Assembly (NCBI GenBank): GCA_903895005.1
Contig: CAITSH010000105.1
Location: 1 to 15,818 of the forward strand
Origin: an uncultured Pseudomonadota bacterium
Lineage (GTDB): Bacteria; Pseudomonadota; Gammaproteobacteria; Burkholderiales; SG8-39
Length of the DNA: 15,818 nt
Reading direction: 5' to 3'
The translations under genes and the position numbers were made by a program. Below are positions 1 to 7,076 of this stretch, piece by piece. The notes under the pieces were generated by a model. That model made no database searches and was not told the DNA's origin. It saw nothing but the letters and a program-made list of their open reading frames with translations. Every line of letters starts with the position of its first letter. Positions within the stretch are counted from its first letter, which is position 1.

Positions 1-1
1 C

Positions 2-52
2 ACACCCGGGGACGTTGTTCTCGCGGCACGCAAGAAGGCGTTGCCAACCTGA
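2..52 (+). CDS. Possible 3' end of an unidentified gene cut by the window edge
   Basis: Reading frame 2 is open from the left edge to a TGA at 50-52 and encodes 16 residues ending in ARKKALPT. The tail would converge on the TetR gene with a 33-bp gap. Sixteen residues are too few to assign a family, and a short open frame is expected by chance in GC-rich DNA. Frame 1 is also open, to a TGA at 67-69. I list this only because the edge probably holds some gene end. Confidence 0.25.
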   Translation, partial: TPGDVVLAARKKALPT

Positions 53-85
53 GTGACCGACGTGCGTGAGGGGCCGCCCGGTTAG

Positions 86-766
86 TCAGGCCCGCGACCG
101 CGGCTTGCGTTTTTCCGGCTTGTCGATCTTGCAAAGATAGGAGAGCACCATTTCGGGTACGTGCTCCAACCGGCGCTTCATGCGCGCGGGGCTTGTCAGG
201 TCCACGTCAAGCACGGTCGAGAGTGTGTAGCGGTTGGACACAAAGTAAGAGGCCAACCCGGAAATCGATATGTACAGGTCCACCCAGTCGGCGTCCTTGC
301 GAAACACGCCCTGCTGCTGGCCTTCGCGCACCAGGCGTTTGAGCGTGCCGATAAGCGGATTGAACATTTCCGCGATGACCCGCGACTTGCGTATGTGCCG
401 TGCCTTGTGCAGGTTCTCGGTCGACAACAGGCTGATGAATTCCGGTTCCTCGGCAAAGTGCCTCACCATGTGCAGCACCAGTGTGTGCATGTCGCCGCGC
501 GGGTCCCGTCCTGTCAGGGTGACCTCGTTCTGGCGCGTCCGCATCGAGGCATAGGCGCGCTCCATGACTTCGATGAACAAGGCCTCCTTGCCCTCAAAGT
601 AATGGTAGAGCAGGTTCTTGCTCATGCGACAGCGCTTGACGATGGCCTCTATGCGCGCGCCGTCATAGCCGCGCGCAGCGAACTCCTCCGAGGCGATGGT
701 GAGTATGCGCTCGCGCGTGCGTCGCGCGTCGCGAACCCGTGGGGCGGCCGGGGCGGTGGAGTTCAT
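86..766 (-). CDS. TetR/AcrR family transcriptional regulator
   Basis: A 226-residue one-component repressor. The N-terminal TetR DNA-binding domain covers about residues 14-62, with the helix-turn-helix at 38-57 containing the family pattern MSKNLLYHYFEGKEALF. The remainder is the all-helical ligand-binding and dimerisation domain. Size and layout resemble RutR-like regulators, but the C-terminal domain does not identify a ligand. The gene follows the class III aminotransferase on the same strand after 41 bp, so the two probably share a transcript. By analogy with local TetR regulators it likely controls the divergent promoter region at 2140-2383 (inference). The start codon has only a weak ribosome binding site (AGGGAA, about 18 bases upstream). 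The family is certain; the target is not. Confidence 0.93.
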   Translation of the reverse strand: MNSTAPAAPRVRDARRTRERILTIASEEFAARGYDGARIEAIVKRCRMSKNLLYHYFEGKEALFIEVMERAYASMRTRQNEVTLTGRDPRGDMHTLVLHMVRHFAEEPEFISLLSTENLHKARHIRKSRVIAEMFNPLIGTLKRLVREGQQQGVFRKDADWVDLYISISGLASYFVSNRYTLSTVLDVDLTSPARMKRRLEHVPEMVLSYLCKIDKPEKRKPRSRA

Positions 767-807
767 CGCGACGTTACCGGTGTTCCCTGACAGGGGCTGG
801 GCTGGCG

Positions 808-2139
808 TTATTCGATCGCGTCGAGAATGCCGCCAAGCATGTCGATGATGGTGCCGATCTGTTCACGCTCGACGATCAGCGGCGGCGATAGTGCGATGAT
901 GTCCCCTGTAACCCGGATCAGCAGGCCGGCCTCAAAGGCACGCACCAGCGCATCGTAGGCGCGGGCGCCGGGCTTGCCCGGGCGCGACTCCAGTTCGATT
1001 GCGCCGATCAGTCCGCTGTTGCGGATGTCGATCACATGCTTGCGCGAACGCAGCGAGTGCACCGCGTCTTCCCAGAACTTTTCCAGCCCGGCGCTGCGTT
1101 CGAACAGCTTTTCGCTTTCGTAGATGTCGAGAGTGGCAAGGGCTGCGGCGCAGGCCACCGGGTGCCCCGAGTAGGTATAGCCGTGGAACAACTCGATCAT
1201 GTTCGCCGCACCCTGTACGATGGCATCGTGAACGAACGAGCGCGCGGCCACCGCCCCCATCGGAATGGTGCCGTTGGTCAGCCCCTTGGCCGTGGTCACC
1301 ATGTCGGGAATCACCCCGAAGTAGTCGGCCGCCAGCGGCGTGCCCAGGCGCCCGAAGCCGGTGATGACTTCGTCGAATATGAGCAGGATGCCGTGCTTTT
1401 CAGTGATGGCGCGCAGCTTCTCCAGGTAGCCCTTTGGCGGCACCAGTACGCCCGTGGAGCAGGCAATGGGCTCGACGATCACGGCCGCAATGGTCGACGC
1501 ATCGTGCAAAGCGACGATGCGCTCGAGCCATTCGGCGAGTTCGGCGCCGTGCTCGGGAATGCCGCGGGTGAAGGCATTGCGTGCCGGGTCGTGCGTGTGC
1601 GGCAGGTGGTCTGTGCCGGGCAGTCCGGGACCGAAGGCTTTGCGGTTTCCGACGATGCCGCCGACCGAGATGCCGCCGAACCCGACGCCGTGGTAGCCGC
1701 GTTCGCGCCCGATCAGGCGGATACGCTGGCCCTCACCGCGGGCCCGATGGTAGGCGAGCGCCATTTTGAGCGCAGTGTCGACGGACTCTGATCCGGAATT
1801 GGTGAAGAAAATGTGGTTGAGGTCGCCGGGGAACATCTGCGCAAGGCGGTGTGCGAGCTCGAAAGGCAGGGGATGACCCATCTGGAAGGTCGGCGCGAAA
1901 TCCAGTTCGCGCGCCTGTCGCGCCACGGCGTCTGCGATCTGCGGGCGGCAATGCCCGGCGTTGACGCACCACAGTCCCGACGTTGCATCGAGGATTTTCC
2001 GGCCTTCCGGGGTGAAGTAATGCATGCCCTCGGCGCGCGCGAGCATTCTCGGGCTGGCCTTGAACTGGCGGTTTGCCGTGAACGGCATCCAGAATGCGCC
2101 CATGTCGGGCTGGGGAGGGGGATTCATGACAGCGCTCAT
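808..2139 (-). CDS. Class III omega-amino acid (beta-alanine):pyruvate aminotransferase
   Basis: A 443-residue PLP-dependent fold-type I aminotransferase. Landmarks typical of beta-alanine:pyruvate aminotransferases are present in order: WMPFTANRQF near residues 17-26, SGLW at 54-57, NSGSES at 114-119, RGYHG at 147-151, a PLP-ring aspartate D256 in LIFDEVITGFGR, the catalytic lysine K285 in TTAKGLTNG, and HGYTYSGHP in the C-terminal half. The family transfers the amino group of beta-alanine or another omega-amino acid to pyruvate, giving a semialdehyde and alanine in the cytoplasm. The start is supported by GAGG five bases upstream (complement of 2145-2148). The gene is divergent from the ABC operon and upstream of the TetR gene, so it probably handles the nitrogenous product of the imported compound (inference). 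Other omega-amine substrates, such as GABA or putrescine-type amines, remain possible. Confidence 0.93.
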   Translation of the reverse strand: MSAVMNPPPQPDMGAFWMPFTANRQFKASPRMLARAEGMHYFTPEGRKILDATSGLWCVNAGHCRPQIADAVARQARELDFAPTFQMGHPLPFELAHRLAQMFPGDLNHIFFTNSGSESVDTALKMALAYHRARGEGQRIRLIGRERGYHGVGFGGISVGGIVGNRKAFGPGLPGTDHLPHTHDPARNAFTRGIPEHGAELAEWLERIVALHDASTIAAVIVEPIACSTGVLVPPKGYLEKLRAITEKHGILLIFDEVITGFGRLGTPLAADYFGVIPDMVTTAKGLTNGTIPMGAVAARSFVHDAIVQGAANMIELFHGYTYSGHPVACAAALATLDIYESEKLFERSAGLEKFWEDAVHSLRSRKHVIDIRNSGLIGAIELESRPGKPGARAYDALVRAFEAGLLIRVTGDIIALSPPLIVEREQIGTIIDMLGGILDAIE

Positions 2140-2174
2140 GGCGACCTCGGTTTGTGTTGACGCGTCCGCAAAGG

Positions 2175-2207
2175 GTGCAACACGCAGACTTGGTATAGCT
2201 GTTGCAC
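2175..2207. repeat. Inverted repeat GTGCAACA-N17-TGTTGCAC, candidate operator
   Basis: Two perfect 8-bp arms (2175-2182 and 2200-2207) are separated by 17 bp, so their centres are 25 bp apart. The right arm overlaps the proposed -35 box of the plus-strand promoter, which is where a repressor would block transcription. The arms are further apart than in most TetR operators, so two dimers or another regulator are possible. The match is seen directly; the function is inferred. Confidence 0.45.
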
Positions 2208-2230
2208 GCCGACAATTTTGCCGATATTGT
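2202..2230 (+). promoter_or_regulatory. Possible sigma-70 promoter for the ABC operon
   Basis: TTGCAC (2202-2207) and TATTGT (2225-2230) are 17 bp apart, the ideal spacing. They match the -35 and -10 consensus at 3 and 4 of 6 positions. The start of transcription would fall near 2237, leaving a leader of about 145 bases. A weak match is common by chance; its overlap with the inverted repeat is the main support. Confidence 0.3.
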
Positions 2231-2383
2231 ACCGCTTGGTTAGTTGTCCCGGCGAGCCAGTATCGATATCCGCCTTAGCGGTGTCAAGGTCGGGACAGCG
2301 CGTTCCCGCGCGTACTCAAGCTGACGGCGGGGCGCGATGCCACAGGATCCGCAGCTTTTCTCGTAAGCAATTTCGGAGGCATT

Positions 2384-3397
2384 ATGGACTCGAGTCGTTC
2401 GCATTCGTTTTGGCAGGTCAAACGCCGGCTCTTTGCGGTGCTCGCCGCGTTTACTGCCTTTGCGGCCTGCGGCGCTGCACAGGCCCAGGAAAAAATCTCC
2501 ATCATGGTGGACTGGTCGCCCCACGGCGCTCATGCCGGCCTGCACCTTGCCGTGCAAAAGGGTTGGTTCAAGGAGGCCGGCCTGAACGTCGAGGTGCTCG
2601 ACGGCAAGGGCTCGGGGGCGACGATACAGCAGGTCGCCGCAGGGAAAATTGACGTCGGTTTCGCGCAACTTGGCGCCATGGCGCCAGCGGTGTCCAACGG
2701 ACTCCCCGTGACATCGATCATGGGTTTTGTGCGTGCCGGCGACAACGGACTGATCGTTCCCCTTGCCGGTAATTACAAAACGCTTAAAGATCTCGTCGGT
2801 AAGAAAATCGTCGTTCCCAATGGCTCGGCGACCGCCCCCTTCCTGGACGCCTTCTTCAAGGCCAGCGGCGTTGCGCGCAGCGACATCCAGGTGGTCAACG
2901 TCGACAGCCAGGCCATGGTGGCGGTATACGGCTCGGGGCAAGCGGAGGGTGCACTGTCCACTGTTGCGTTCTTTGCGCCCATCGTCTCGGAGACACGGCC
3001 CTCTGGCGGGATCCTGTTTGCCGACGTTGGACTTCGTATCCCAGGCTACGGCCTGATCGTGCAAAAAGAGGCGGTTGATAAGCGCGCCGATTTGCTCGGC
3101 AAGATCGTCGCCGTTAACAAGCGCGCCTGGGAATACATTTTTACCGGCAAGGAAGATGAAGCCATTGACGCCATGCTCGCTCAGCGCGCCGGCCTGCGTC
3201 TGGACCGCAAGGTAATGATGGGCCAGTTGAAGATGTACATGCCGCTCTTCGCCACCCCCGCAACCAAGGGCCGTCCCCTTGGCTGGCAGGCGGAATCCGA
3301 CTGGCAGGATGCGCTCAAGTCCATGGAGCAGGTCAGCATGATCAAGCCGGGCTGGAAGTCGTCGGACTTTTACACCAACAAATTCATCCCGCAATGA
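2384..3397 (+). CDS. ABC transporter periplasmic binding protein, NMT1/THI5 (SsuA/ThiY) type
   Basis: A 337-residue secreted solute-binding protein. It has a Sec signal peptide: a basic stretch (KRR, residues 13-15), a hydrophobic core at about 16-29, and likely cleavage after AQA at residue 34. The mature protein begins with the NMT1-family strand MVDWSPHGAHAG (41-52), followed by KGWFKEAGL and a region typical of pyrimidine-, sulfonate- and nitrate-type binding proteins. The DW-x-P-x-x-x-HAG pattern resembles ThiY-like hydroxymethylpyrimidine binders, but similarity of the fold does not fix the ligand. A cysteine at residue 29 is not in a good lipobox (FAAC), so signal peptidase I processing is more likely. 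GGAGG lies four bases before the ATG. Its stop codon overlaps the start of the ATPase gene. It would deliver the ligand to the permease encoded at 4246-5028. Confidence 0.93.
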   Translation: MDSSRSHSFWQVKRRLFAVLAAFTAFAACGAAQAQEKISIMVDWSPHGAHAGLHLAVQKGWFKEAGLNVEVLDGKGSGATIQQVAAGKIDVGFAQLGAMAPAVSNGLPVTSIMGFVRAGDNGLIVPLAGNYKTLKDLVGKKIVVPNGSATAPFLDAFFKASGVARSDIQVVNVDSQAMVAVYGSGQAEGALSTVAFFAPIVSETRPSGGILFADVGLRIPGYGLIVQKEAVDKRADLLGKIVAVNKRAWEYIFTGKEDEAIDAMLAQRAGLRLDRKVMMGQLKMYMPLFATPATKGRPLGWQAESDWQDALKSMEQVSMIKPGWKSSDFYTNKFIPQ

Positions 3398-4245
3398 GTT
3401 CAACCGCCACGCCGGGGGCGATCAGCGCCTCCCACGCGGCGGCCAGTGTCGACATCCGCGGCGTGGGCAAGACCTACCGTTCGCGCCGTGGTGATGTGGC
3501 AGCCCTTTCAGGCATTGATCTTCACATCCGTGCGGGTGAATTCGTAAGCGTGCTCGGACCCAGCGGTTGCGGCAAGAGCACCCTGCTGCGTTGTCTCGCC
3601 GGGCTCGACCGTGCCACCTCCGGTGAAATCGCGATTGACGGGCGCCCCCAGGACGGCCCGCCCGACGGACTTGGCGTCGTCTTCCAGCGGGATGTGTTGC
3701 TCGATTGGCGCACGGTTCTCGCCAACGTGCTGCTGCCCATCGAGGTGCGGCGCCTCAACCCGGCCGATTGGGAGCAAAAAGCGCGCGACCTGCTCGCCCT
3801 GCTTGGTCTCACCGGATTCGAGGACAGGCACCCGTGGGAGTTGTCCGGGGGCATGCGCCAGCGCGTGTCGATTTGCCGTGCGCTGCTGATGAACCCTAGC
3901 CTGTTGCTCATGGACGAGCCCTTCGGTGCGCTCGACGCGATGACGCGCGATGAACTCAATCTTGAGTTGCAGCGGATCTGGATTGGGGATGCCAAAACGG
4001 TTTTTTTTGTAACCCATTCCATTCCCGAGGCCGTGTTTCTCGGCGACCGCGTGGTGGTCATGTCGCCCTCACCCGGCAGGATCGTCGAAATTGTCGACGT
4101 CAATCTTCCCCGGCCGCGTGACCTTGATATCCGCGAGACGCCGGAGTTCGGGGTACTGGTCCGCCACATTCGCGGCCTCTTTCTTTCCATGGGCGTGATG
4201 AAAGCGGCCAGGCATGGGCGCGGTGCTGAAGAGGCGGGGGCTTGA
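3394..4245 (+). CDS. ABC transporter ATP-binding protein (NrtD/SsuB/TauB type)
   Basis: A 283-residue cytoplasmic ATPase of the nitrate/sulfonate/taurine importer class. All nucleotide-binding motifs are intact: Walker A GPSGCGKST (55-63), Q-loop glutamine Q98 in VVFQRD, signature LSGGMRQR (150-157), Walker B LLLMDEP (170-176) with the D-loop GALD, and the switch histidine H208 in VTHS. A short non-conserved N-terminal extension (about 18 residues) and a C-terminal tail after residue 265 frame the domain. The start codon overlaps the stop of the binding-protein gene as ATGA, and the stop is directly followed by the permease ATG, which implies translational coupling. The gene contains a run of eight Ts at 4001-4008, unusual in this GC-rich DNA, but the frame is intact. 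Confidence 0.96.
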   Translation: MSSTATPGAISASHAAASVDIRGVGKTYRSRRGDVAALSGIDLHIRAGEFVSVLGPSGCGKSTLLRCLAGLDRATSGEIAIDGRPQDGPPDGLGVVFQRDVLLDWRTVLANVLLPIEVRRLNPADWEQKARDLLALLGLTGFEDRHPWELSGGMRQRVSICRALLMNPSLLLMDEPFGALDAMTRDELNLELQRIWIGDAKTVFFVTHSIPEAVFLGDRVVVMSPSPGRIVEIVDVNLPRPRDLDIRETPEFGVLVRHIRGLFLSMGVMKAARHGRGAEEAGA

Positions 4246-5028
4246 ATGAATAACCGCGCGGTTTCCGTTACTGTCGTCATCCTCGCGTTTTTTGCCGGCT
4301 GGGAATTGCTCGTCCGGGCGTTGGGCCTGCCACTGCACCTCCTGCCGCCACCCTCGGCGGTGATGCTGGAGATTGCGACCGAACCCAAGTGGTATGCGAT
4401 GCATACCTTGTACACGCTCTACACCACCCTGCTCGGTTTCGGGCTTGCCATGATATTGGGCGTGGTGGCCGCGATAGGCATTGTGTACTCGCGCTGGCTC
4501 GAAAACACCCTGTACACCCTGCTCGTTTCACTCAATAGCATTCCCAAGATTGCGCTTGCGCCGTTGTTTATCATCTGGCTTGGCACCGGCATGCTGTCCA
4601 AGGTGGCGGTGTCGTTTCTGATTGCGCTTTTTTCGGTGGTCATTGATTCGGTGCTGGGCCTGCGATCGGCCGACCCGGACGCGCTTGACCTGATCAAGAC
4701 GATGCGCGGATCACGCCTGCAGGCGTTGTGGAAAATCCGTTTTCCGGGAGCGCTGCCACACATGTTTTCCGGGATGAAGGTGGCGATCTCGCTTGCGCTG
4801 GTCGGCGCGATTGCGGGCGAGTTTGTCGCCTCGCAGGAGGGCCTCGGCTACGTCATCATCACGGCGCAAAGCATGTTCCAGACCGTGCGCGTGTTCGCCT
4901 CCATTGTGTTGCTGGGCGTCGCGGGCACCATTCTATTTTTTCTGGTCGACGTTGCGGAGCGACTGGTCTGCCCCTGGCATGTGTCGCATCGTGTTGAAGA
5001 AGCCAAGGCATTGGCGGGACGTAGCTGA
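4246..5028 (+). CDS. ABC transporter permease (SsuC/TauC/ThiX type)
   Basis: A 260-residue inner-membrane protein of the binding-protein-dependent permease family. I see about six hydrophobic segments, near residues 5-22, 62-84, 92-113, 117-137, 178-196 and 214-238. The cytoplasmic coupling loop (EAA-like) lies at about 145-172 and contains the pattern KTMRGSRLQALWKIRFPGALP, typical of the family. The protein forms the channel as a presumed homodimer, since only one permease gene is present. The ATG directly abuts the stop codon of the ATPase gene, so the three transporter genes form one transcription unit. The transported compound cannot be read from this sequence. Confidence 0.95.
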   Translation: MNNRAVSVTVVILAFFAGWELLVRALGLPLHLLPPPSAVMLEIATEPKWYAMHTLYTLYTTLLGFGLAMILGVVAAIGIVYSRWLENTLYTLLVSLNSIPKIALAPLFIIWLGTGMLSKVAVSFLIALFSVVIDSVLGLRSADPDALDLIKTMRGSRLQALWKIRFPGALPHMFSGMKVAISLALVGAIAGEFVASQEGLGYVIITAQSMFQTVRVFASIVLLGVAGTILFFLVDVAERLVCPWHVSHRVEEAKALAGRS

Positions 5029-5065
5029 GCGTGCGCCGAACGACGCCTAATCATGGAGACGCAAA

Positions 5066-5827
5066 ATGAGTAACACCGAAAAAGAACCGATCTGGATGCA
5101 GTACATGACGGCGCGAGATAAGGCGGTGCTCGACGCTTCCGGATATGGCGCGCGCATGGGCTTTGGCCAGCGACCGGCACTGATGATCGTCGACGTCAGC
5201 TATAATTTTGTCGGCGAGGAACCGGCGCCCCTCCTTGAGTCGATCAAGCGCTGGCGCAATTCCTGCGGTGAGGAAGGCTGGGCCGCCATCAAGGTCATCA
5301 AGCGTCTGCTCGATGCGAGCCACGCGCGCGGGCTCCCGGTGTTTTACTCCACCAACACCCGTCGGCCCGATGGGTTTGACGCGGGAAGCTGGCGCTGGAA
5401 AAACTCGCGGGAACTTGAAAACACCGAGGCGGAGATTGGCGGCAACGAAATCGTCGCCGATATCGCACCCTCGCCGCAGGACGTCGTGCTCCTCAAGACC
5501 AAGCCCAGCGCGTTCTACGGGACCCCGTTCAATTCTTTTCTGGTTGATCTCAAGGTTGATTCGTTGATTGTTGTCGGGGTCTCCACCAGCGGCTGCGTAC
5601 GCGCCACGGTCATCGATGCCTTTTCCAACAACTACCGCGTCGCTGTGGTTGCCGAGGGGTGCTTTGACCGCGTCGAAGTGTCGCATGCGATCAACCTTTG
5701 CGACATGCACGCGAAGTACGCCGATGTGGTCGGAATTGAAGAAGCGCTTGCCTTCATCGAGTCCCTGCCGAAGGGGCTGTTTGAGCTGCCGCGGGGGCTT
5801 GCCACCCCCAAGCTTTTCGCCGGTTGA
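5066..5827 (+). CDS. Cysteine amidohydrolase, isochorismatase fold (N-carbamoylsarcosine amidase-like)
   Basis: A 253-residue cytoplasmic hydrolase. The catalytic triad of the isochorismatase/cysteine-hydrolase family is visible: D43 in LMIVDVSYNF, K144 in LLKTKPSAFYGT, and the nucleophile C177 in VSTSGCVRATVIDA. The last motif includes the cis-peptide region expected before the cysteine. Members that share the CGEEGWAAI stretch (here 67-75) include N-carbamoylsarcosine and maleamate amidases, which release ammonia from a carbamoyl or amide group. True isochorismatases and nicotinamidases are less likely. An N-terminal extension of about 35 residues precedes the core. The gene lies 37 bp after the permease and has its own GGAG seven bases upstream, which supports this start. 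Its place in the operon suggests it acts on the imported compound (inference). The exact substrate is unknown. Confidence 0.9.
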   Translation: MSNTEKEPIWMQYMTARDKAVLDASGYGARMGFGQRPALMIVDVSYNFVGEEPAPLLESIKRWRNSCGEEGWAAIKVIKRLLDASHARGLPVFYSTNTRRPDGFDAGSWRWKNSRELENTEAEIGGNEIVADIAPSPQDVVLLKTKPSAFYGTPFNSFLVDLKVDSLIVVGVSTSGCVRATVIDAFSNNYRVAVVAEGCFDRVEVSHAINLCDMHAKYADVVGIEEALAFIESLPKGLFELPRGLATPKLFAG

Positions 5828-5837
5828 GCGTCCGATA

Positions 5838-6821
5838 GTGGCTGCCGTCCGGCTCTCCGCGGCGTTCTGGCGCTACGACAGGACGCAGGCGCTGCTCGAT
5901 GGAAGGGTGTGCCCGGACGGGTTCAATCTCGATTGCACGGTACTGCGTCCCGAAGAGGCCTTTGCGCTGGCGTCTGGCGCCGCGCCCTTTGACATTACGG
6001 AAGTCTCACTCAGCAACACGCTGACGAGCGTCTCGCAAGGGCCGTATCCCTACTGGTTGATCCCTGTTTTCCCGTCGCGCTCGTTCAGGCATGGCGCCCT
6101 CTTCGTGCGTACGGATCGGGGCATAAACAGTCCGGCTGACCTGGCTGGCAAGCGCGTGGGGCTGCAGGAATACGACATGACGGCCGCGGTGGTCCTGCGC
6201 GGTGTGCTGCGCGACGCTTATGGCCTGGACACCTATTCCATCCGCTGGTGTGTGGGTGAAAGCGAACGTACCAAACCGCTGGCCTTTCCGATATCGCAAC
6301 AGCCGGCACGACTGGACATGGAGATTCTCTCGCCGGACCGAAGCCTGGAGCAGCGCATGCTCGCCGGCGAACTGGACGCGATCATGTCTTTGCGTGAACC
6401 GGCCGCCATCCGTGCGGGTGACCCGCGCGTGCGACGCATGTTCGCGCAACCGGAGCAGGCGGAGCGCGAGTGGTTCGAGCGGACACGGCTGTTCCCGATC
6501 ATGCACGCAATTGGCGTGAAGAAAGCCCTGGTAGAGGAGAATCCCGCACTGCCCCTGGCGCTCTACCAGTCCTTTTGCCGGGCGAAGGACCTCGCGCTGG
6601 CTGAGTTGGAGGTGATCCAGGCACCCAAGATTACCTTGCCATGGATCAATGCCGAATTCAGGCGCACGCGCGAGTTGATGGGCGATGATTTCTGGCCTTA
6701 CGGCCTCGCTGCAAACCGCCATGTGCTCGATACCCAGATGCGATGGTCGCGCGAGGATGGCCTGCAGGAACGGGCGGTTGCGATCGAGGAACTCTTCGCG
6801 CCGGGAATGGCGGCGACCTGA
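5838..6821 (+). CDS. Signal-less binding-protein-fold protein, 4,5-dihydroxyphthalate decarboxylase-like
   Basis: A 327-residue protein starting at GTG 5838, ten bases after the amidase stop. The frame is open further upstream, but that part overlaps the amidase and looks like a shadow; family similarity begins at residues 6-22 (LSAAFWRYDRTQALLDG). Conserved stretches follow: FDITEVSLS (51-59), IPVFPSRSFRHGALFVR (75-91) and GKRVGLQEYDMTAAV (104-118). These belong to the group annotated as 4,5-dihydroxyphthalate decarboxylase (Pht5) or as ABC substrate-binding protein. There is no signal peptide, which favours a cytoplasmic enzyme over a periplasmic receptor. The length matches the decarboxylase. 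No clear ribosome binding site precedes the GTG, so translation is probably coupled to the amidase. The substrate is unknown, and a receptor role cannot be excluded. Confidence 0.85.
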   Translation: MAAVRLSAAFWRYDRTQALLDGRVCPDGFNLDCTVLRPEEAFALASGAAPFDITEVSLSNTLTSVSQGPYPYWLIPVFPSRSFRHGALFVRTDRGINSPADLAGKRVGLQEYDMTAAVVLRGVLRDAYGLDTYSIRWCVGESERTKPLAFPISQQPARLDMEILSPDRSLEQRMLAGELDAIMSLREPAAIRAGDPRVRRMFAQPEQAEREWFERTRLFPIMHAIGVKKALVEENPALPLALYQSFCRAKDLALAELEVIQAPKITLPWINAEFRRTRELMGDDFWPYGLAANRHVLDTQMRWSREDGLQERAVAIEELFAPGMAAT

Positions 6822-6837
6822 ACCGTGTTGCGGGACG

Positions 6838-7056
6838 CTATGCGGAGACGTCCGGATCCAGTTGTTTGCAAATCCACACGATCTGGTCCTTGAGCAGCAG
6901 CTTGCGCCGCTTCATGCGGCGCAGCGCCAGTTGGTCATGCACCGGGTCGGCCGCGATGCGATGAATGGCATCGTCGAGGTCACGGTGCTCGACCGTGAGC
7001 TCGTGTAGACGCACCTTGAACTGCATGCGCAACGATTCGTCTATGACCTCGCCCAT
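6838..7056 (-). CDS. DUF465 (YdcH-like) small helical protein
   Basis: A 72-residue charged, helical protein with the DUF465 pattern: HELTVEHRDLDDAIHRI (residues 18-34) followed by the basic RRMKRRKLLLKDQI (46-59). The family is common in Proteobacteria and has no settled function; the sequence predicts an antiparallel coiled-coil pair. It follows lgt on the same strand after 20 bp. No good ribosome binding site is visible, and an internal ATG at codon 11 would also leave the domain intact, so the start is uncertain. It converges on the Pht5-like gene with a 16-bp gap. Confidence 0.85.
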   Translation of the reverse strand: MGEVIDESLRMQFKVRLHELTVEHRDLDDAIHRIAADPVHDQLALRRMKRRKLLLKDQIVWICKQLDPDVSA

Positions 7057-7076
7057 GGCGCTATTTTATGCCCGCT

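Larger units (their letters stand above)
2140..2383. promoter_or_regulatory. Divergent control region between aminotransferase and ABC operon
   Basis: These 244 bp without a gene separate the start codons of the aminotransferase (minus) and the periplasmic binding protein (plus). They contain an 8-bp inverted repeat at 2175-2207, a possible plus-strand promoter at 2202-2230, an 8-bp palindrome TATCGATA at 2261-2268, and a GGAGG ribosome binding site at 2375-2379, four bases before the ATG at 2384. This is the natural target for the TetR protein of the same locus. I saw no riboswitch-like fold, and in particular no recognisable thiamine element. Confidence 0.7.

Noticed and set aside
2245..2297. 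Inverted repeat TGTCCCG...CGGGACA in the ABC operon leader
   Set aside because: The arms are only 7 bp and 39 bp apart, which is expected by chance in this composition; no riboswitch-like conserved core was seen.
2384..2485. Lipoprotein signal for the periplasmic binding protein (cysteine at residue 29)
   Set aside because: The residues before it (FAAC) are not a good lipobox, while AQA at 32-34 is a standard signal peptidase I site.
2240..3403. 387-codon open frame antisense to the periplasmic binding protein
   Set aside because: It would cover most of the divergent control region and the well-supported binding-protein gene, and it has no recognisable domain.
5568..5837. Longer N-terminus for the Pht5-like protein
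   Set aside because: This stretch overlaps the amidase, including its catalytic region, in another frame, and family similarity begins only after GTG 5838.
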